Part shown: one piece after another, positions 17,123 to 27,038 of the stretch | Layout of the letters: every line of letters begins with the position of its first letter | Position numbering within the stretch: position 1 is the stretch's first letter | DNA from: Candidatus Defluviibacterium haderslevense | GTDB lineage: Bacteria; Bacteroidota; Bacteroidia; Chitinophagales; Saprospiraceae | NCBI GenBank assembly: GCA_016712225.1 | Contig: JADJRL010000003.1 | Coordinates: 4,725,501 to 4,789,500 of the forward strand | DNA: 64,000 nt | Direction of reading: 5' to 3' | Position numbers and translations under genes: made by a program | Notes under the pieces: generated by a model | The model's input: only the letters and a program-made list of their open reading frames with translations | The model's database searches: none | What the model was told of the DNA's origin: nothing

Positions 17123-18634
17123 CTATAAGCGTTCGTGTTTCATTTGGGGGAACAACAATACCTCCTGGATTGCTTCTTGTCCAGTCAACATCATAGTCAA
17201 TCGATCAATTCCAATTCCCAGTCCTGAGGTTGGTGGCATACCATATTCGAGTGCTTGTAAAAAGTCTTCATCCATTGCCATAGCTTCTTCATCACCACGT
17301 GATGCTAATTTCAACTGGTCCTCAAATCGTTCCCGCTGATCAATAGGATCATTTAATTCAGAATAAGCATTAGCAATTTCTTTACCATTCACATATAATT
17401 CAAAGCGCTCTACCAATCCGGGCTTCGATCTATGTTTTTTAGCTAATGGGGTCATCTCTATAGGATAATCGATGATATATGTGGGTTGAATTAAATTAGA
17501 TTCTACGCATGCTCCGAAGATCTCATCGATCAGTTTACCCTTAGCCATAGTGTCATCGATAGCAATATGTTTAGATCTACAAAATGCTTTTAGGTCTGCT
17601 TCAGATTGGTGTTCAACATCAATTCCTGCATATTTCAATATGGCATCATACATGGTCAACCGAAGATATGGTTTTTTAAAATCAATATCATTTTGTCCAA
17701 CTTTGGTCTGTGTACTTCCATTAACTGTAATAACAACCTGCTCTAACATCATTTCCACCATCTCCATCATCCATATATAATCCTTATAGGCAACATAAAT
17801 TTCCATAGAAGTGAACTCAGGATTATGGGTTCTGTCCATACCTTCATTTCTAAACATTTTTCCAAATTCATACACCCCATCAAAACCTCCAACAATAAGT
17901 CTTTTCAAATAGAGTTCATTGGCAATTCTAAGGAACAAAGGCATATCCAGAGCATTGTGATGTGTTTTAAATGGTCTTGCAGCAGCGCCACCATGAATAC
18001 TCTGAAGCACAGGTGTCTCCACTTCAAGCCAACCTTGTTGATCAAAATAACGCCTCATTTCATTAATAATTCGGCTTCGTTTAGTAAAAATTTCTTTGAC
18101 ATGAGGGTTTACTATTAAGTCCACATATCTCTTTCGATAGCGTTGTTCCGGATCCGTGAATGCATCATGTGTTTTTCCGTCAGCATCTACCTTAACGATG
18201 GGCAATGGATGTAAAGACTTTGACAAAAAATAAAATTCGGCTACATGCACAGATATCTCTCCAGTTTGTGTTTTGAAACCATAACCTTTTACCCCAATAA
18301 AATCACCAATATCTGTAAGTCGTTTTAAAACCACATTGTATAAATCCTTATTCTCTCCGGGACATATTAAATCCCTCCCAATATAAAGTTGAATTCTTCC
18401 TGTACTATCTTGAATTTCAGCAAAAGAAGCCTTTCCCATGTTCCGAATCATCATCATCCGACCTGCAATACTAATTTCCTTAAATTCATCCGGGAATTCT
18501 TCAAATCTTTCCTTAATGGTTTTTGCTGTCGTATTGATAACAAACATTTCTGCAGGGTAAGGGTTAATTCCCATAGCATAAAGTTCTTCTCGGTATTGTC
18601 GGCGAATTATTTCTTGTTCACTCAGATGCTGCAT
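17123..18634 (-). CDS. lysS: Lysyl-tRNA synthetase (class II)
   Basis: Attaches lysine to tRNA-Lys. The 503-residue protein has an N-terminal OB-fold anticodon-binding domain (about 55-150, ISIAGRMMMIRNMGKASFAE) and the class II catalytic core: motif 2 around FRNEGMDRTHNPEFT and motif 3 GLGIGIDRLTMM near the C-terminus. The length matches bacterial LysS without extensions. The ATG at 18634 fits the family N-terminus. A near-consensus -7 box (TAATTTCGC, one base off) sits at 18666-18659, 25 bases upstream. It is transcribed alone. Confidence 0.98.
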   Translation of the reverse strand: MQHLSEQEIIRRQYREELYAMGINPYPAEMFVINTTAKTIKERFEEFPDEFKEISIAGRMMMIRNMGKASFAEIQDSTGRIQLYIGRDLICPGENKDLYNVVLKRLTDIGDFIGVKGYGFKTQTGEISVHVAEFYFLSKSLHPLPIVKVDADGKTHDAFTDPEQRYRKRYVDLIVNPHVKEIFTKRSRIINEMRRYFDQQGWLEVETPVLQSIHGGAAARPFKTHHNALDMPLFLRIANELYLKRLIVGGFDGVYEFGKMFRNEGMDRTHNPEFTSMEIYVAYKDYIWMMEMVEMMLEQVVITVNGSTQTKVGQNDIDFKKPYLRLTMYDAILKYAGIDVEHQSEADLKAFCRSKHIAIDDTMAKGKLIDEIFGACVESNLIQPTYIIDYPIEMTPLAKKHRSKPGLVERFELYVNGKEIANAYSELNDPIDQRERFEDQLKLASRGDEEAMAMDEDFLQALEYGMPPTSGLGIGIDRLTMMLTGQEAIQEVLLFPQMKHERL

Positions 18635-18998
18635 AATATTTACTTCTTTAATTAAGCGCGAAATTAATGCCTTTTTATTAAATATATAATTATAATATAT
18701 ATAATATTGATATTGAATGAAGTAATTTTTAGTGTATCAGGGTTATGCAATTATTAAACAGAAAATTAAACCCAATAGTTAAAACTTTTTATTATCCAAA
18801 ACGAGTCATGAAGCAACGTTACTTCTAACAAAACAAGCTCTGAAAATAAGGCTCAACGCAATAAATTCAGCCAACTTAATCATTCAATGGGTGGTTACAT
18901 TTATTAAATCTGACTAGAATCGATATAAAATATCTTAATATTTAGTTTACAGCAGATCAAAACAAATCATGTATCTTTGGTTTACAATTCATGAAATT
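18635..18998. other. Intergenic region between divergent genes
   Basis: 364 bases carrying the divergent promoters of lysS (near-consensus box at 18659-18666) and of the giant surface protein (exact box at 18972-18979). No ORF of interest, tRNA or repeat was seen in the remainder. Confidence 0.5.
18972..18979 (+). promoter_or_regulatory. -7 promoter box overlapping a false upstream start
   Basis: TATCTTTG is an exact TAnnTTTG match, with a TTTA at 18946-18949 roughly where the -33 element belongs. Transcription would begin near 18986, downstream of the ATG at 18969. That ATG therefore cannot be the start codon, which supports the TTG at 18999. Confidence 0.55.
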
Positions 18999-21900
18999 TT
19001 GAAACATTTCATCCTGATTTTAGTACTATGTACTGGTTTTACTTTCATTAGTTGGGCTCAATGTCCTGAGATTACTAAAACTACAATAAACCCAAGTTGC
19101 ACTCCATCATGTACAATGTGTGAAGGAGAAACATTTACTGTGACATTAATGGGCGGCGATCTTCCCAATAATGGTAAAATAGAATATTATTATAGTGACA
19201 ATGCCGGATTTAATCCTTACAATGGTGAAGGAACAAAAATAGGTAGCGCTAATATTACAACTCCGGGACCACCTTGTCGAATATGTCCATCCCTATTGGG
19301 TTTTATGATTGATGCCTGTGGAACGGAACAAGACAATGAATTTATAATCATGTGGACCGGAAGCGGTTTCAATACCAGTAATTTCAATTTTAATTTTGAT
19401 GCTAACAACAATGTCGGAGCTGGAAATGGTAATATTGGTTCCGGTTGTTCCATAGTGAGCGGTAATGCAGGTCTTGTAGGCGGTTGTATGGCGACCGCAG
19501 TTGGAAGTGGCTACAATTTACCAGCTAACGCTATATGGATCGTTTTTACAAGTGCTAATGCAAGTACGAATTATGACTTTTCTGCTGTTTGTGGATTCGA
19601 TTTAAAAGTATTTGTTAGTAAAAGTAGTTGTAGTAGATCAATAGGTGGATTTTCTAACTCGACATCTACTGGCAATAGAACGCAAGGATTTACAATAACA
19701 GGATGTTCTTGCGGAGAAACTGTAACTTATAGTACAGATGATCCTGCTATGTTGGGAAATGGAGATAGTTGGGCAGGAGGTGTCTCGAATAATGGATGCT
19801 CTGCAATCGCTAATTCTCCTCCTGGATATACCCCAGCCATCAGCACCATTGATCCGTTTACTTATAAAATACCACCCGAATGGTGTGATAAAACATATGA
19901 AATTGTAGGTATCGTCAATCCTAAACCAAATCCTGCTTGTTGTGATGAAATTTTTACAGAACGATTCGAGGTTACTGTCAAATGCCCTAAAGCTTTTCCG
20001 TCAAAACTAGAAGCTTGCGATCTTGGAAATGGCAATGGAATTTTTACTTTGTCAGATGCCGAATCGGAAATAATTGGGATAGGTTCTGGTTCTGTAGAAT
20101 GGTTTAAAGATATGGCTGGAACCATGAAGATTTTTTCTCCATATACATCAAATGCCGGAACTATTTATGCAAGGGTAATTGATGGAACTTGTAAATCACC
20201 TTTAGTTCCTGTTAAACTTATCATTCTTCCAATGCCTATTGCAAAGGCTTCTATGAGTGAAGTATGTGATGACGGTAACGGAATCGGTATTTTTGATTTA
20301 ACTGCTTTAGAAAATAATATCACAGGAGGCAATCCTACGAATAAAGTAAAATTTTGGCTAGATAAAAATAAAACAATACCCGTAACATCACCATATCAAA
20401 CTACAACAACGACCATTTATGCAACCACATGCAATGATAAATGTGAGTCCCAACCTGTAGATATTAAATTAACGGTTCTTCCAATATTGATCGCATTTAC
20501 TGCTAAGGATTCATTGTGTGATGACGGAACCGGAAAAGCCAATTTTCAACTCACTAATTTAATCAATAAAATCACAGGTAATAAACCGGGACTTAAAGTA
20601 ATCTTTTATGATGATAGTTTTTTAACCAACATCATCAACCCGCCTTTTCTAACAGGCTCTATAACAATCTACGCAACAACAACAGACACAAAATGTGAAT
20701 CCAATCCTGTTAGAGTCATTTTAAAAGTAATCAAATTATCATCCATTCCTTTTGTTAGCGATAAATTATGTGATGATGGTTTTGGCAATGCACGTTTTGA
20801 TTTAAAAAACATTCAAGATCTGTTAAGTCAGAATGACACCAGCATTCATATTAGTTGGTATGAGGATACGCTTGGGATGACTAAAATAAATCCACCCATA
20901 GTTATAAATAAACTTGATACCATATATGCCTTTGCACAAAATGGAAATTGCATTTCGCCTTACATCACCATCGTATTAGAAGCTGTAGCTAGGCCTAAAG
21001 CGAAATCTGTAACTTTGACGCTTTGTGCAGATAGCTCTGGACAAGCCATATTTGATTTATCAACCATTACCGATCAGGTTAATGAAGGCAGCGGATTATT
21101 TGTGGGATTTGCGGAAGACAGCTTGTTAAATAAATTGATTGGAAGAAAAGTATATACTTTTGGTGATACTGTGTATGGATTTACTTTGGATGGATCTTGC
21201 ACATCAATAGCTGTACCTATCATTTTAAAAACTGTACAAGGCCCAATTATAAACAATCCAAACGATACCACCTTATGCGGAAATTATATAGTGCCAAAAT
21301 TAAGTGGGATCAATTTAACATCAAATGCATCCTATTATACGGGCCCAAATCGAAACGGAACACAAATTTTTGAAGGTGATACCATCAAAACTTCCATCAC
21401 ATTATATCCTTATGATCAAAATGGTCAGTGTATTTATTTAGACAGTTTTGACATTATCATCAATCAACCAGTTGATGCCGGACAGGACCATATGTTGTCA
21501 ATCTGTGAAGGGAGTATTGTAGATTTAAAACAACTACTACTCAAGGCTCAAAGTGGAGGTCAATTCTATGAATTAAAAACCAGTGGAACATTAAATAATT
21601 CGGCATTCAATTCATCAGGTCAAAATGGAAAAAGTTTTCAATTTTTCTACAAACTCAATGGAACCGGACTTTGTCCCTCTGATTCTTCAGAAATAAATAT
21701 TTCAGTTGTAAGGACGGTATCAGCTGGATTAGACACATTGAATACTTTTTGTGAAACATCACTCATTAATTTAAGCAATTTATTGCGTAATGCTGATATT
21801 GGAGGCACATTTAATGATTTGAAAAATACCAACTCCCTCAATCAAAATATATGGGACTCCAACATATCGGGACCAGGACGTTTCGATATCAAATATGAAG

Positions 21901-23855
21901 TAGGTGATGGCATCATTTGTCCAAAAGATTCTTCACTTATTTCCATTCAGATTCTTCCATCCATTGATATCCAGATGCCCAGCAACATTCAAAGTTGTGA
22001 TTATCTGGTACTGCCAACCATCCAAGGCAAAAATACTAACGGATCATGTTCCTATTATACTGGACCAACTGGAACAGGAATTCATTATCTTCCAGGAGAT
22101 ACAATAAGATCAAGTCAAAACCTATTTATTTATGGTTCAGCTATGGGGTTGTGCGCTGACGAGACCAATATTTCTATTAAAATTGATTCCAGTGTGAATT
22201 CTACATTCATCCAAAAAAATCTATGCAGCGATGAATTTTATGTAATCAATAATGCGAGATATGATATTAATCATCCAATAGGAAAAGAAATATTACAGAA
22301 ACAATCCATTCAACAATGCGATTCAATCATAGACATACATCTTGATTTTTTACCTGAAAATATTACACAAAACACAACACAACTATGTGAACGGGAATTT
22401 ATTATTATCAATAATGTTCGATATGATATTAAGAAACCTCAAGGCCAAGAAGTTATTAAAAATGGCTCAGCCAATGGTTGTGATAGTATTATAAATATTG
22501 ATCTTAAATTTTTTAATTCAAGTCGTTCTACATACAATACTACCTTATGCGAAGGCACAAGCATCCAAATTCATGGAAAAACATATAATGAAACTACACT
22601 TACCGGAATTGATACTTTAGCTAGTGCTGATCAAAATAAATGTGACAGTATTGTAACTATAATGATTACGCTTAACAAACCCCATACTTTTCAATATCGA
22701 AATATAATATGTGAGCAAGATTCTATAATTATTAATGGCAATATATTTAATAAAAACAATCCTCAATTACAGAAGTCTTTAGCTAACGGCGCAAGCAACG
22801 GATGTGATAGTTTAATTGACATTCAAATACAATTCTACCCCACCCCTATCTCTTCATATAAACAAAATTTATGTGACAATCAATCTATAAACATAAACAA
22901 TACAATATATAATAAACTAAATCCGAAAGGCACCGAAATATTAAAAAACGCCTCTGTAAATGGATGCGATAGCTTGGTAGACGTAGATTTAATATTTAAA
23001 AATGCAGTTACCACTTCTATTAATCAAGCCCTATGTGAATCTGACAGCATTCTGATTCATAATCAATATTATCATAAATACAAATTAACGGGAATAGACA
23101 CCATCAAAGGGGGTGCAAACGGTGGTTGTGATAGTATATTGAATATAAATCTCAAACTAATAAAAAATGGATACTCATTCATTCAAGAAAGATTGTGTAA
23201 GGAGGAAACAAAATTTATTAATGGAAAGGTCTATGACATTAATCATCCAAAAGGTGTAGAAAACATTAAGAATGGTTCATCAACTGGTTGTGATTCAATA
23301 ATAAATATAGACTTAGATTTCTTCAATCCCAAACTAAGCTACACCACAACCTTATCAATCATTCCCGGAGGTCAAGTACTCATAGATTTAAAGACTAATT
23401 TTATTCCCTATAAAATAGATTGGTCTCCAAATAATACACTAAGTTGTTCAAACTGCTTGAACCCCATTGCGAGTCCAACAGAAACTACGACCTACAACAT
23501 AATACTGACAGATACTTCAGGTTGTAGCATTAGTGCTACGATAACGATTATAGTTGAAATTGATGATGATGTTTTTATTCCAAATATTTTTTCTCCTAAT
23601 GGGGATCAGGTAAATGACATATTAAAAATTATAGCAAAGAATCCAAATCTGGAAATCCAACAATTTGCTATTTTTGACAGATGGGGTGCTACTTTGTATT
23701 TGGAGCAAAATACCACAATTGAAAATCACCATGGTTGGGATGGAACATTCAAAGGTAGTCAAGTAAATCCCGGCACATATGTATACTATATAAGTACCAA
23801 ATTACCTGGAACTGATCAAAAGATATATACCGGAGATGTTATGATCATTCGTTAA
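18999..23855 (+). CDS. Giant repeat-rich surface protein with CHU_C-type C-terminus
   Basis: From the TTG at 18999 the product has 1618 residues and a textbook signal peptide (MKHFILILVLCTGFTFISWAQ). An ATG ten codons earlier sits in frame, but a -7 promoter box overlaps it. Numbered from that ATG, the mature part contains a Cys/Gly-rich N-terminal domain (to about 345), five ~80-residue repeats beginning LCDDGxG (346-759), a less regular region, seven ~54-residue repeats with LCxxxxxxINGxxY and GCDSIIxIxL (1080-1455), and a final gliding-motility-type domain (about 1531-1628) starting VFIPNIFSPNGDQVND, the T9SS type B export signal. It is probably a long cell-surface adhesin. Confidence 0.9.
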   Translation: MKHFILILVLCTGFTFISWAQCPEITKTTINPSCTPSCTMCEGETFTVTLMGGDLPNNGKIEYYYSDNAGFNPYNGEGTKIGSANITTPGPPCRICPSLLGFMIDACGTEQDNEFIIMWTGSGFNTSNFNFNFDANNNVGAGNGNIGSGCSIVSGNAGLVGGCMATAVGSGYNLPANAIWIVFTSANASTNYDFSAVCGFDLKVFVSKSSCSRSIGGFSNSTSTGNRTQGFTITGCSCGETVTYSTDDPAMLGNGDSWAGGVSNNGCSAIANSPPGYTPAISTIDPFTYKIPPEWCDKTYEIVGIVNPKPNPACCDEIFTERFEVTVKCPKAFPSKLEACDLGNGNGIFTLSDAESEIIGIGSGSVEWFKDMAGTMKIFSPYTSNAGTIYARVIDGTCKSPLVPVKLIILPMPIAKASMSEVCDDGNGIGIFDLTALENNITGGNPTNKVKFWLDKNKTIPVTSPYQTTTTTIYATTCNDKCESQPVDIKLTVLPILIAFTAKDSLCDDGTGKANFQLTNLINKITGNKPGLKVIFYDDSFLTNIINPPFLTGSITIYATTTDTKCESNPVRVILKVIKLSSIPFVSDKLCDDGFGNARFDLKNIQDLLSQNDTSIHISWYEDTLGMTKINPPIVINKLDTIYAFAQNGNCISPYITIVLEAVARPKAKSVTLTLCADSSGQAIFDLSTITDQVNEGSGLFVGFAEDSLLNKLIGRKVYTFGDTVYGFTLDGSCTSIAVPIILKTVQGPIINNPNDTTLCGNYIVPKLSGINLTSNASYYTGPNRNGTQIFEGDTIKTSITLYPYDQNGQCIYLDSFDIIINQPVDAGQDHMLSICEGSIVDLKQLLLKAQSGGQFYELKTSGTLNNSAFNSSGQNGKSFQFFYKLNGTGLCPSDSSEINISVVRTVSAGLDTLNTFCETSLINLSNLLRNADIGGTFNDLKNTNSLNQNIWDSNISGPGRFDIKYEVGDGIICPKDSSLISIQILPSIDIQMPSNIQSCDYLVLPTIQGKNTNGSCSYYTGPTGTGIHYLPGDTIRSSQNLFIYGSAMGLCADETNISIKIDSSVNSTFIQKNLCSDEFYVINNARYDINHPIGKEILQKQSIQQCDSIIDIHLDFLPENITQNTTQLCEREFIIINNVRYDIKKPQGQEVIKNGSANGCDSIINIDLKFFNSSRSTYNTTLCEGTSIQIHGKTYNETTLTGIDTLASADQNKCDSIVTIMITLNKPHTFQYRNIICEQDSIIINGNIFNKNNPQLQKSLANGASNGCDSLIDIQIQFYPTPISSYKQNLCDNQSININNTIYNKLNPKGTEILKNASVNGCDSLVDVDLIFKNAVTTSINQALCESDSILIHNQYYHKYKLTGIDTIKGGANGGCDSILNINLKLIKNGYSFIQERLCKEETKFINGKVYDINHPKGVENIKNGSSTGCDSIINIDLDFFNPKLSYTTTLSIIPGGQVLIDLKTNFIPYKIDWSPNNTLSCSNCLNPIASPTETTTYNIILTDTSGCSISATITIIVEIDDDVFIPNIFSPNGDQVNDILKIIAKNPNLEIQQFAIFDRWGATLYLEQNTTIENHHGWDGTFKGSQVNPGTYVYYISTKLPGTDQKIYTGDVMIIR
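20004..21245 (+). repeat. Five in-frame ~80-codon repeats (LCDDGxG type)
   Basis: Each unit begins with (L)xCDDGxGxxxFDL, continues through a beta-rich stretch with VxFWxD- or VxWYED-like text and ends TIYAxxxxxxCxSxxVxIxLxV. The DNA is diverged, so this is old protein-level repetition. These modules are frequent in Bacteroidota gliding/adhesin-like proteins. Confidence 0.85.
22206..23333 (+). repeat. Seven in-frame ~54-codon repeats ending GCDSIIxIxL
   Basis: Units 1, 2, 4, 5 and 7 share LCxxxxxxINxxxYDxxxPxGxExxxxGSxxGCDSIIxIxLxF; units 3 and 6 are a second subtype with TGIDTL or TGIDTI in the middle. The alternation suggests that a multi-unit block was duplicated, not only single units. 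Each unit has two cysteines (LC and GCD), plausibly disulfide-forming after export. Confidence 0.85.
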
Positions 23856-24145
23856 TTGGTATGATTATCATTTTTCAAATTTCTCATTAATCCTCATCAT
23901 TTGTTGCAAGACAAAGAAATATTGCAACTGCTATTATTTCTAAAATCTGTAAATGCATTTGAAGCACCTATGAAAGAGCGCTGTTAAAATAATTGAAATA
24001 CGTAATGTTGTGCTTATTACAACTTCGTATAATTAGATTATTCCTATATAATAGCAACTTGAATAGATATTATAATTTTATAAATATCAAAGTCTTTAAG
24101 TAATCAAATCAGCTTATCTTTACATTTAGTTGGATCCAATAAAAT

Positions 24146-26149
24146 ATGTCAATTCGTTATTGCCTCTATTTATTCAGTTTATATTTATTTATGCACCAGC
24201 AATTGTTAGTTGGGCAATGCAATCCATATTTTAATAAGGCATTAAGTTCAAGACCAACACATTATCAAATCGATGTGGAGCTCAACGACAGCACTAAAAT
24301 GATACAATCTACACAGACTATCCGCTACATCAATCAAGGCTCAGTTGAAATTAATGATCTGCGATTTTACATGTACCTCAATGCCTTTAAAAATTCCAAT
24401 TCCAGTTTTTTAAAAGGTACTTCGGCTATTTTTGGACAATCCTTTGCTAATAAACCAATAGATGAATGGGGCTGGATTGACGTACAAAAAATAAGTAGCA
24501 CATATAGGGGCGCAGTGAGTGATTTGAGTCCTACATTAAAATATATTTCACCAGACGATAACAATCCAGATGACCAAACTGTATTGCAAGTATTTTTAGC
24601 CAAACCACTTCTTCCAAATGATTCGATCGTATTACAGTTGGAGTGGTCCGCAAAAATGCCTAAAACAATAGCCCGTTCAGGGTATAGTAAAGCGTTCTAC
24701 TTGTTTTGTCATTGGTTTCCTCAATTGGGTGTTTTTGAAAAAAACAATGCGAGTGATTGGGCCTGGAATTGTCATCAATTCTTTAGATCTACTGAATTTT
24801 ATGCAGACTTTGGTGTCTATGATGTAAACATCACTACAGATAATAAATTTAAAATGGTGGCCTCAGGATGCTTAATCAATGAATCGGCAAATGATGATCA
24901 TAAGGTGACCAGAACCTATCATGCAGAAGATGTCATTGACTTTACATGGGCAATAAATACAGATTGTAAAATTACTGTAGATCGTTGGCAGGATGTCCAA
25001 ATTAACTTGGTTCTTCCTGATGATTATTTAAATCAACGAGATCGGTTTATATATATTTTGAAATTCGCATTGGACTATTTACATCAACATGTGGGAAGTT
25101 ATCCCTATCCAAGCATCAGCGTAGTATGTCCTCCTTTTCATGCATTACAATCAGGTTTAATGGAGTACCCTACCCTGATCACAACAGGATCTTTTTATGG
25201 TATGCCTCTAGGGATCAGAACTGTTGAATCTCTATTAGTTCATGAATTCGTTCATCAATATTTTATGGGGATGGTAGCTTCAAATGAAAAAGAAGAACCC
25301 TGGTTAGACGAAGGCTTTGCAACTTATTTTGAAGATCGGATTATAGATGCAGCATTTGGAGAAAAAAAATCATTAATAGATTATTTTGGTATAAGACTGG
25401 ACAATCAAGAATTAAGTAGATTAGAATATACCAGAATGAAAAATCATAGAGAAGGGATAGTAGCCAGACCTGCCTGGTTGTTCACTGAATCTAATCGCAA
25501 ATCACTCATCTATAGTAAAACAGCAACTACATTACACACTTTGGAACATTTTATTGGTGAAATAAAAATGGATCGATTCATTAAAAACTACTTTGAACAA
25601 TGGAAGTTTAAACATCCTCGAGGTCATGATCTTATGGCTGTTCTAAAATCTTCATTAGACCAAGAAGTCGACTCAAGTCTTGCAAACCAAATGTATTCTT
25701 TCTTTCAACAAAGTATATATCAAGCTCATGTATTAGATTATGCAGTTACACAAATTTCTAATGAAGCTATTTTAGAACCCTTTGGATTATTGGATAAGAA
25801 ATTAGATCAGACCAATAAACAAATCCAAAAAAATACAATTCGATCCAAAGTTACAATTGAAAGATTAGGCGATTGGATATTCCCGGTTGAAATTCAGATA
25901 AACTTTGAAGATGGCACATCAAAAAAAATTAATTGGTCCGGTATTGAAGGAATGAATGTTTTAGAATTCACAGGAACTACAAAAGTACTTTCTGCACAAA
26001 TTGATCCCGATCAAAAAAATCTATTAGACATCAATCTCAACAATAATAGTCTTAGCATAAAGAATGACCCTGTTACTTTATGGAAATTTACAACTAAATT
26101 TATGTTTTGGATACAGAACTTATTCCAAACGCTAAGCTTCTTATTTTAA
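24146..26149 (+). CDS. Secreted M1-family (aminopeptidase N-like) metallopeptidase
   Basis: A 667-residue gluzincin. It has a signal peptide (about 1-23, ending LLVGQ), an N-terminal beta-saddle domain (to ~210), and the catalytic domain with zinc ligands His366, His370 and Glu389 and catalytic Glu367 (HEFVHQYF, then WLDEGF). The exopeptidase GxMEN loop is replaced by SGLMEYP, as in several M1 relatives that are not classical aminopeptidases. The C-terminal ERAP-like domain is short. A near-consensus -7 box, TATCTTTA, lies at 24115-24122. The next gene, a membrane protein, starts 3 bases after its stop, suggesting joint function at the envelope. Confidence 0.92.
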   Translation: MSIRYCLYLFSLYLFMHQQLLVGQCNPYFNKALSSRPTHYQIDVELNDSTKMIQSTQTIRYINQGSVEINDLRFYMYLNAFKNSNSSFLKGTSAIFGQSFANKPIDEWGWIDVQKISSTYRGAVSDLSPTLKYISPDDNNPDDQTVLQVFLAKPLLPNDSIVLQLEWSAKMPKTIARSGYSKAFYLFCHWFPQLGVFEKNNASDWAWNCHQFFRSTEFYADFGVYDVNITTDNKFKMVASGCLINESANDDHKVTRTYHAEDVIDFTWAINTDCKITVDRWQDVQINLVLPDDYLNQRDRFIYILKFALDYLHQHVGSYPYPSISVVCPPFHALQSGLMEYPTLITTGSFYGMPLGIRTVESLLVHEFVHQYFMGMVASNEKEEPWLDEGFATYFEDRIIDAAFGEKKSLIDYFGIRLDNQELSRLEYTRMKNHREGIVARPAWLFTESNRKSLIYSKTATTLHTLEHFIGEIKMDRFIKNYFEQWKFKHPRGHDLMAVLKSSLDQEVDSSLANQMYSFFQQSIYQAHVLDYAVTQISNEAILEPFGLLDKKLDQTNKQIQKNTIRSKVTIERLGDWIFPVEIQINFEDGTSKKINWSGIEGMNVLEFTGTTKVLSAQIDPDQKNLLDINLNNNSLSIKNDPVTLWKFTTKFMFWIQNLFQTLSFLF

Positions 26150-26152
26150 ATC

Positions 26153-27013
26153 ATGATAGAACTAATTTTAAAATCAATTAATAGAGCCATGAAGCAATGG
26201 CGGATTTTGATTTGGGTTTATTTCATTCAATTGGCGGTGGCATTATTTCTCGGTATACAATATCATGATATACTTCAAGATCGTTTTTCTTACTCCTTAG
26301 ATTTTAGGAAATTGATATTACATTATGACCATACCATTATTAATGATTTTCTGAATACACATTGGCCGTCGATAACAAACCTATTTAATCAATTAAAATA
26401 TCTTATACTCATTTGGTTATTGATAAGCATATTCCTCGATGGAGGGATGGTTTTTGCAGCCACACAAAAGGAACAACTCACAGTCAAGCAAGTCTATAAT
26501 AAAGCCTCCACTTATTATTTCTTCTTTCTTAAAATGGCTATCATCTATTTGACCATTGCCGCTATATGGACAAGCTTGGTATTTTTTCCATTAGCCCTAA
26601 AACTTGAAGCATGCATCAGGTATTTCTCATCGGAAAAATATGCTTTGTGGTTGATTGCATTGATCATCATTATTTGGATCAAAGGTATGGCTGTATTATT
26701 TGCATGGTCGATATCAAGCCGAGTCATTAAACTAGATCAAGATGTTTCTATTTTTCAAAGTCTAAAATATGGATGGAATATTTTAATTAAAAACAAAACA
26801 AAAACTATATTGATATTAGTACTCCTGATCTTTATACACTTCATGCTATTATGGTTGTATATTACTTTGGAATCCAGCTCAGGAATGACAAGCCCACTTT
26901 TAGTATTTATATTTTTTATTTTACAACAATGCTTTGTTTTTTTACGGATTGGACTGCGTCAGAGCGTATATACCGGTATTGCCCTTTTACATCCATCAAA
27001 ACGATTGGAGTAA
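26153..27013 (+). CDS. Polytopic membrane protein, partner of the M1 peptidase
   Basis: A 286-residue integral membrane protein with about six helices (roughly 18-36, 83-101, 122-148, 163-185, 220-242, 255-275). It is not a family I can name. The gene follows the M1 peptidase with 3 intervening bases and no own promoter, so it is co-translated with it. Amphipathic loops with basic residues lie between helices. Possible roles are membrane anchoring, maturation or transport connected to the peptidase; none is demonstrated by the sequence. Confidence 0.75.
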   Translation: MIELILKSINRAMKQWRILIWVYFIQLAVALFLGIQYHDILQDRFSYSLDFRKLILHYDHTIINDFLNTHWPSITNLFNQLKYLILIWLLISIFLDGGMVFAATQKEQLTVKQVYNKASTYYFFFLKMAIIYLTIAAIWTSLVFFPLALKLEACIRYFSSEKYALWLIALIIIIWIKGMAVLFAWSISSRVIKLDQDVSIFQSLKYGWNILIKNKTKTILILVLLIFIHFMLLWLYITLESSSGMTSPLLVFIFFILQQCFVFLRIGLRQSVYTGIALLHPSKRLE

Positions 27014-27038
27014 AATGATAAAAACTAAGGTAATTAAA

